Origin: an uncultured Caldilineales bacterium
Lineage (GTDB): Bacteria; Chloroflexota; Anaerolineae; JAAEKA01
Direction of reading: 5' to 3'
Assembly: GCA_937907455.1 (NCBI GenBank)
Contig: CALESQ010000099.1
Coordinates: 1 to 14,114, forward strand
Length of the DNA stretch: 14,114 nt
Shown here: positions 14,111 to 14,114 of the stretch, in pieces
Numbering within the stretch: the first letter of the stretch is position 1
Layout of the letters: each line of letters starts with the position of its first letter
Program-made: the position numbers and the translations under genes
Notes under the pieces: generated by a model
Database searches by the model: none
Told to the model about the DNA's origin: nothing
What the model saw: the letters and a program-made list of their open reading frames with translations, nothing else

Positions 14111-14114
14111 GACG

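Overview
The window looks like chromosomal DNA from a GC-rich bacterium, most plausibly a member of the Chloroflexota (Anaerolineae/Caldilineae-like). This placement is inference. It rests on the fused ADP-forming acyl-CoA synthetase next to a BioD/DRTGG protein and enolase, a short DnaE with a decayed PHP site, a NarL-type two-component pair with an LHDEVLP histidine box, and intergenic DNA full of short tandem repeats and palindromes. No rRNA, tRNA, CRISPR array, intact insertion sequence or phage gene was seen.

Left part (198-3731, + strand): a signalling block of a NarL-type response regulator, a four-helix membrane protein and a large multi-pass membrane histidine kinase. The kinase and regulator are probably partners.

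Middle (3732-5213): a junk-rich, partly AT-rich interval. It holds a nested inverted repeat, the C-terminal remnant of a GNAT acetyltransferase, one apparently intact small four-helix membrane protein on the - strand, a remnant of a GIY-YIG-family protein, and a 136-bp imperfect palindrome that looks like a MITE or REP element. The last 250 bases lead into dnaE and carry two -10-like boxes, one placed for leaderless translation of dnaE.

5214-8336 (+ strand): a 1040-residue family C DNA polymerase (DnaE). Its polymerase aspartates are intact, but two PHP metal-ligand positions are lost. A strong 15-bp hairpin terminator separates it from the convergent genes on the right.

Right part (8417-14110, - strand), in order of transcription: a DUF1905 fragment with an in-frame UGA at the window edge, a RimJ/RimL-type GNAT acetyltransferase, a well-formed promoter, a fused ADP-forming acetate/acyl-CoA synthetase, an intergenic stretch with 8-base and 7-base tandem repeats, a BioD-like/DRTGG protein related to the N-terminal half of phosphotransacetylase, and enolase. 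The last three genes probably form a transcription unit for substrate-level ATP formation, covering acyl-CoA to acid plus ATP and lower glycolysis, and end at the shared terminator. I found no clear sign of a wholly new system. The most unusual signals are the repeats, the gene remnants and the synthetase/DRTGG/enolase grouping.
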